Part shown: piece by piece, positions 59,001-64,000 of the stretch
Layout of the letters: each line of letters opens with the position of its first letter
Position numbering within the stretch: position 1 is the first letter of the stretch
Assembly (NCBI RefSeq): GCF_003945595.2
Contig: NW_024104442.1
Span: 858,619-922,618, forward strand
Length of the DNA: 64,000 bases
Direction: 5' to 3'
Origin: Pipra filicauda
Lineage: Eukaryota; Chordata; Aves; Passeriformes; Pipridae
The notes under the pieces: model-generated
The model's database searches: none
What the model was told of the DNA's origin: nothing
The model's input: the letters and a program-made list of their open reading frames with translations, nothing else
Made by a program: the position numbers and the translations under genes

Positions 59001-59072
59001 AAACCCTGGTTTGAAACCCTGGTTTCTGTCCTGAGGTTTTTGTTGTGCTGGTGCCGAGCTGGTGTGAGGAAG
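59001..59072 (+). CDS. candidate internal exon, unidentified
   Basis: The acceptor ctgctcctttttgcctttgtggacag and the strong donor GGAAG/GTGAGTTC enclose 72 bases. Only one frame is open, phase 0 to 0. It begins KPWFETLVSVLRFLL and ends CRAGVRK, so it is hydrophobic with a basic end. The first 26 bases are a tandem pair of an aaaccctggtttg unit, which may mean a chance repeat rather than an exon. Phase does not fit the exon at 57669. Confidence 0.22.
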
Positions 59073-59394
59073 GTGAGTTCTCTGGGTGCAGCCGAGCAGG
59101 GCGAGTCCCGGGGGTTTGCTGGTGTGCAGCCGAGCATGTGCCACATCTCTGGCCCGAGGCAGATGAGGAGATGTTCCCAGGGCTTCACAGCCAGTCAGTC
59201 CCCCATGCACAGGGTGCTACAGTCCTGGACCTTGGATTTTGGGGAGAGTTGGGTGGTTTCCTACATAATGAGAGATGTCACGGTGCTTTCTGAACTCTGA
59301 GATGTGAGCTAAAAAGTGGCTTTGCTGGCATGTAGCTCATGTACCAAATTTTCCATGGGGATGTACTGGCTATGGATGTGAGCAGCCTTCTAGT
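59073..59394. other. unique sequence
   Basis: No gene seen. Confidence 0.45.
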
Positions 59395-59504
59395 GGAAGG
59401 TCTCAGGTGCATGGTGTGACTCTTGGGGATGGTCCTGAGCAGGGCCAGGGGTTAGACTCGATGATCCTTGTGGGTCCCTTCCAACTTGGCTGATTCTGTG
59501 ATTC
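59395..59504 (+). mobile_element. CR1 3' end, 14.85-kb subfamily
   Basis: Runs from gtcctgagcagggccagggg through gatccttgtgggtcccttccaac to ctgattctgtgattcc. Confidence 0.9.
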
Positions 59505-59517
59505 CACGTTCCTGCCT

Positions 59518-59580
59518 GTCAGGAAGGTGGAACGAGATGGGCTTTAAGGTCCCTTCCAACCCAAACCATCTGTGTCTGAG
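59518..59580 (+). mobile_element. second CR1 3' tail directly downstream
   Basis: gtcaggaaggtggaacgagatgggctttaaggtcccttccaacccaaaccatctgtg is the tail of another CR1 subfamily in the same orientation, only about 15 bases after the first. Confidence 0.85.
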
Positions 59581-62500
59581 TTCTCCCCTCATGCAGGAGT
59601 GTGGCTCACTGTACACCAGCCATGCCCTGTGTGGGGCTGGAGGAGGAGCTCCCCCCAGCCGACGTTTCTCCCCGTTCCTGGGTGCTCTGGTGCAGCCAAC
59701 ATCGAGCTGCAGCCCTGTTTTGTCTCCTGGGCTGTGCAGGTGCTCCAGGGCAGTTCCTCCAGGCTGGATCCGAGTGTGTGGACAGTGTTCCTGGTGTCCC
59801 TGCCTCCCCCAGGGACAGGGCTCGAGTGCCCCTATGGATACCAAGCCCATTCCCTTGATTGCTCACGGTTGATTATGGAAGTAAAAAGAAGTGTTGACTG
59901 AAGTGTGGGATGCTTTGAAATCACTGTCACTTTTCACCCCAGCTATTCGAGCTTCTGCTTGGTTTCCCCCCCCCCCAAAATGTCTTACATTGAGAAGCCC
60001 CAGGAAATCTTCACAGCTGTGATCCAAAAGCCAACACAAGGCAGCTGCTGCCATGGCTGACCCTGTCCTTGCTCTACATGGTGCTTTTTCCAGCTCTGTT
60101 GAGCAACTTTCTGCTTTTATTTCATTTCTTCACTCCAATGTGGGCAAATCAAGCATGGAAATAAGATGCTCAGCTCCCATATTTCCAAGTGCATGGATGC
60201 ACCAGAGATCCTGCACCCCAGGCTCAGCAGGGTGATGTCCAACAGCCCTGACTGCAGCCCTGCCCTGGTCTTGCTCGGGGCAGCCGGGCTCCCACTGCCC
60301 TTCCCAAAGCTGTGTGATCCCCTGGGACCACAGGGAACAGACGTAGGCCGGTGCTCAGTGGAGAGGATGCACTGACTGGAGTTATTAAATTCTAAATATA
60401 GTGGTCCCACGCATTCTCATAGGACCTAACAGGAATCAGCAGGTGTGCAGTTATGGTTTTAAATAATCCTGCATTTTCGAACGACGCCTCCGGATAAAGC
60501 AACGCGAACGATGTGGGGTGAGTAAGTCTGCTGGGCTGGACAGTTTGTGGATAGAGGAGGAGCCCAGCAAAAGCATCACCTCATCCAGGTGCTTTTGGGC
60601 AATCATGCTGCCTTCGATGTTCCCTCCTGCTCTGCCACCACCTGTGGCACAGAGCTGTGCTGGGATTTGTGTTCTCTCAGCTGGAGGCTTCTCCAGCCTG
60701 AGCCATGCCTGCTGTGCCTGGCAGGAGGGCAAATGCTCCCCTCTGGAGCTGTGGCACAGCAGCCTGGTGTTGGTAAATCAACAGGACAGTTGGTCCCAGG
60801 GCTGCGAGGCCCCAGGGTGACAAGGTGTGACAGCGTGTCCCCGTCCTGGGGCAGGGACTGGCAAGCCGAGCCGAGCCCAGGAGAGCAGGTGATTTATTTG
60901 CAGCAACTTTTCTCCATCCAGCAGGAGCGGTGATGGATGAACCAAAAAGTGCATCTGATGGTCTCCAGAGCTGCACTGCTCCATGTGGGATGAGGGCCTA
61001 TCGCAGGGATAGGGGATAAGGGGATTTCTCTGCAGGTACCTGTGGGGGAACCACGGGGGGCTGAGGGGCCTGCTGAGGTTTGGGGGGTTGTTCTTTGTGT
61101 TACCTCACTGTGCCAGCCCCGAGGTGCTCATGCCCAGCTGTGTGTTGGTAGGAAGGGCAGAGAGGATCTGCTCTGGCATGGAGGAGAAATGAAAGGAAAA
61201 GGCAGGTTATATGAAATAGCTCTTCTCTTATTAAGGTATTTTATAAGCTGAAAGGTCTGGACAATTGATTTTGGGTTCCTGCAGCTTTTGAAAGTGGATC
61301 AGAACATCATGGAAAGCCGTTGTGTTGTAACTGAGCTGAGAAAATGGCTCTGCTCTGCTTTGAATGTGCCAGGGAGGCTCCAGGGCAAGCTGAAATTCTC
61401 GGGAGCGGGCTGGCACCTTCCCAGGCTGCTGTTTTCAACCAGGGAGCTGGGCTGGCAGAGCCCTGGGCTGGGATCCTGGGTGCCTGCAGTGATTCTGGGA
61501 GGACGAGGGTCTGCTGTCATGTGACAGAGCTCACGGGTTTTCTCAAGGACACCCTTGGAATTGGTCTCAACAGGATGCAGGGGGGGCAAGCAGATCTCCC
61601 CGAGAATGCCAGTCCTATCACCCAAGTGGTGACCTGCAACAGTAACCAATTAATTTAAAAAAAAAAATCCCAATTAAAAATCATTATAAAATCATAAGTC
61701 CTGTCCAGGGGTGGGTTTTGAAAGGCATTTTCTCCTCTAGGTGGGAACTCAGGGGCTGATTCAGTGGCTTCCTCTCTTGGCCCAGGACTGTTCTGGGATA
61801 GATCCACTCACCTGGCTTCAGGAGGTCGATGCCTGTTCCCTCTTTGAGACCTGCCAAAGGTCTCCCTCCCTTCCTCTGTGCTTCCCAGAGCCCCACAGAG
61901 GGGCTTTGATGTGCTCCCTTTGGGATCACTGCCTAGTTAGGGAAAAGGAGATCTTTGGGATGGAGGAAGAGGAGGAAGAGACTTGTGCCTGGGTTTGGAT
62001 CCTGCATGCTTCTCCTGGGGGAGACCTTCAGCCTTGGAAGCAGCAGAGCTGATGAGCCCTGAAAACTTGGGGGGTAAAGATTCTGTGTCCTCAGTGGGCT
62101 CCAGGAGACGAGTTTTTCCCTGTCTTGGGGTGAGCTTGGTGAAACCCAGGGAAGCTCAGCTTGGGAAACAAGGATGAGAGGGGGTTGGCTCGTGGTGAGC
62201 AGGGAGCAGGCAGGCAAGATGGAACCTTTAGGGTTCCACTGCCTTTTTTCTCAACACCCGACTTGGAAGTTGGTGTTAATTAACAATGAATTAAATTATG
62301 TAAGAATTATATTACATAAAAATTTCAACTTGCCCGGCCTGATTTTGCCCATGTCATTTGATAATGTCCAGCTGAAGGAACAGTGCTCCAGGTGATGCTC
62401 CAGCTTTGCACTCACAGAGGGCAGAGGTGGGTCCGTGTGTCCCTGTTGCTGGCAGGGTTGGAGCCTCTCCCAAGGAGCTGCTCTTTATAGCAGGGAACTG

Positions 62501-63524
62501 TAACCTGCCCTCCCCTGGGGATGTTTTCCACACTGATATCCTGATCCATGTTTCTTGCTGTGTAGTTTGATGGACTTTGAGATGGAGAGGGGTAGTGGGG
62601 TATGTTTTCCTGGCAGGATTGTGTTTAGTTGTTTTTGGGTGCTTAAAAATATCTCCTCAGCTCTGGCAGCACGTCTGTGCTCAAGCACATGGTCGTGATG
62701 GGGGACAGAGGAACTGGCAAGTTTTGGGGCTGGAAAAGTGCACGGAAGGAATAGTTCCTGTGTTAGCTGCACACAGCATGAGACAGGCAAAGGTGGCAGG
62801 TAGAGATGCTCAAAGGGGCTTCTCTGAGGGGCTCTGAGGGTCTCTCCTACATGGTTGAGAGTTTGCCTGACTTTTCCCACTTGTTTTTTGACACATTTTG
62901 AACAAAACCTTTCTGCTCCCAAATGACACATCCGTATGGAAAGATACCTGCATTTTAAAGGAGAAAACAAGTAAGGAACTTGGAAGTGTTTTGGGTTAAG
63001 TGAGAAGTTTCCACCTGAAATTAGTCAATAAGATGTTTTCAGCACTTGTATTCCAAACTGCCTGCTGAGGTACCAGCAGGAAAACCTGTGTGGGTGCATG
63101 GACTCACATTTTTTGCTGTAACAGATCATTGTAACCTGTTAAAAAAATCGATGTCCATCGCTACTGCATGGAAGTGGTCTGTGCTGGTGCTGGAAATAGA
63201 TCCTAAATCCAGTGCTAGTGACTCAGTCCATGGCCTGCTTCACTGAGGTGCTGACCACCCATTAATCCTGTTAACTGCAACAGGCAGTGAACACTCAGCA
63301 TCTTCACAGCTTGGCTGGGCAAGAACATGAGAAAGAGCTTTAGGAGCTGAAATCTTCAGCCTCGTTCAGCTGGAGATGCTCTGGGTCAGGGTCTCAGGGG
63401 GATGGAGGGCCTTGGGCTGCACAGCTGGATGTGGGGTGTCCTCAGGGGCAGCTCGTGTGCTCCTGGGTGAGGCTTGTTTGAAATGATGCTCCAAAGTCAG
63501 GAACTCCTCTGCTCTGGAGCCAGG
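59581..63524. other. unique sequence, no supported gene
   Basis: Contains a possible regulatory block at 60.38-60.52 kb (listed separately) and A/T-rich stretches at 61.64-61.70 and 62.27-62.33 kb. Frames of up to 161 codons (minus, 62.5-63.0 kb) have no recognisable domain. Confidence 0.45.
60380..60520. promoter_or_regulatory. possible regulatory block with a MEF2 site
   Basis: Contains CTAAATATAG at 60392-60401, a perfect match to the MEF2 consensus. After it comes a compact, unusually CpG-rich tract in otherwise AT-rich sequence (ttcgaacgacgcctccgg, caacgcgaacg). The sequence is non-repetitive and looks constrained; function inferred. Confidence 0.35.
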
Positions 63525-63905
63525 CTGGGAGAGCTGAGGGTGTCCAACCTGGAGAAGAGAAGGCTCCAGGGAGACCTTGGAGTCCTTTCCAGTGCTTGAA
63601 GGGGGGTTATAAAAAGAAGGAAAGTGACTTTTTACACAGGCAGACAGTGACAGGACAAGGGAGAATGGTTTTAAACTAAAGGAGGGGAGATTTAGATTAG
63701 GTGTTAGGAAGAAATCCTTCCCTGTGAGGGTGGTGAGGCCCTGGCACAGGTTGCCCAGAGAAACTGTGGCTGCCCCATCCCTGGTAGTGTCCAAGGCCAG
63801 GTTGGACGGGGTTTGGAGCAACCTGGGCTAGTGGAAGGTGTCCCTGCCCATGGCAGGGGGTGGAATTAGATGAGCTTTAAGGTCCCTTCCAATGCAAACC
63901 ATTCC
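63525..63905 (+). mobile_element. CR1 LINE 3' end
   Basis: Runs from gctgggagagctgagggtgtcc through ggagattttaga-type sequence and gttgcccagagaaactgtggc to ccttccaatgcaaaccattcc. 5'-truncated. Confidence 0.93.
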
Positions 63906-64000
63906 TGGCTCTGCTCTGTCCCACCTGCCCTGGTGTCCCGGCGCTGAGTGGTTGTGCCTGTTGGGGTCACTGGTGACTTTCAGCTCTTGAATTTCACATC

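Overview
The window looks like bird nuclear DNA, most likely from a passerine. Two things show this. More than twenty fragments of the avian CR1 LINE lie on both strands, many ending in the usual CR1 3' terminus (gggtcccttccaac followed by an ATTCTGTG-type octamer). Near the left edge there is also a SINE with a tRNA-Ile (anticodon AAT) head and a CR1 tail. From memory, such a SINE family is known from passerine birds. I see no bacterial, plasmid or phage features, no CRISPR array and no rRNA gene. The sequence is mostly intron or intergenic DNA, and nearly all of the longer open frames are chance frames in stop-poor, GC-rich DNA or remnants of CR1.

Layout. 0-7.4 kb: unique sequence with the tRNA-Ile SINE at 1.3 kb and a GTTAAC-centred palindrome at 5.7 kb. 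7.5-15.4 kb: CR1-rich. A frameshifted endonuclease fragment (7.5-8.3 kb, minus), a block with an RFX X-box (8.45-8.70 kb), a plus-strand CR1 (8.8-9.2 kb), a long CR1 with a broken reverse transcriptase (12.6-14.2 kb, minus) and another 3' end (14.9-15.4 kb). 15-26 kb: mostly unique, one CR1 at 18.8 kb, and a 125-bp sequence present twice (20.48 and 22.16 kb). 26-36 kb: unique DNA, a CpG-richer stretch near 27 kb and several CR1s, two of which (33.3 and 35.0 kb) form an inverted pair. 36.1-39.5 kb: four short exon-like segments on the plus strand with matching reading phases, the best hint of a real split gene. 44-52 kb: an 18-bp minisatellite (44.87-45.13 kb), an isolated exon-like segment followed by an AT-rich block (47 kb), and a dense CR1 cluster with inverted copies. 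55.4-57.8 kb: two CpG-rich blocks; the second holds a Kozak-context ATG that runs into a splice donor, so it may be a promoter and first exon. 58-64 kb: unique sequence, a possible exon at 59.0 kb and three more CR1 ends.

No gene could be named. The exon calls rest on splice-site quality, reading phase and openness only. Decoys of similar quality occur by chance in DNA like this, so confidence is kept low. CR1 and SINE calls are firm, because homologous copies can be compared with each other inside the window. CR1 boundaries are estimates to within about 10-50 bases.
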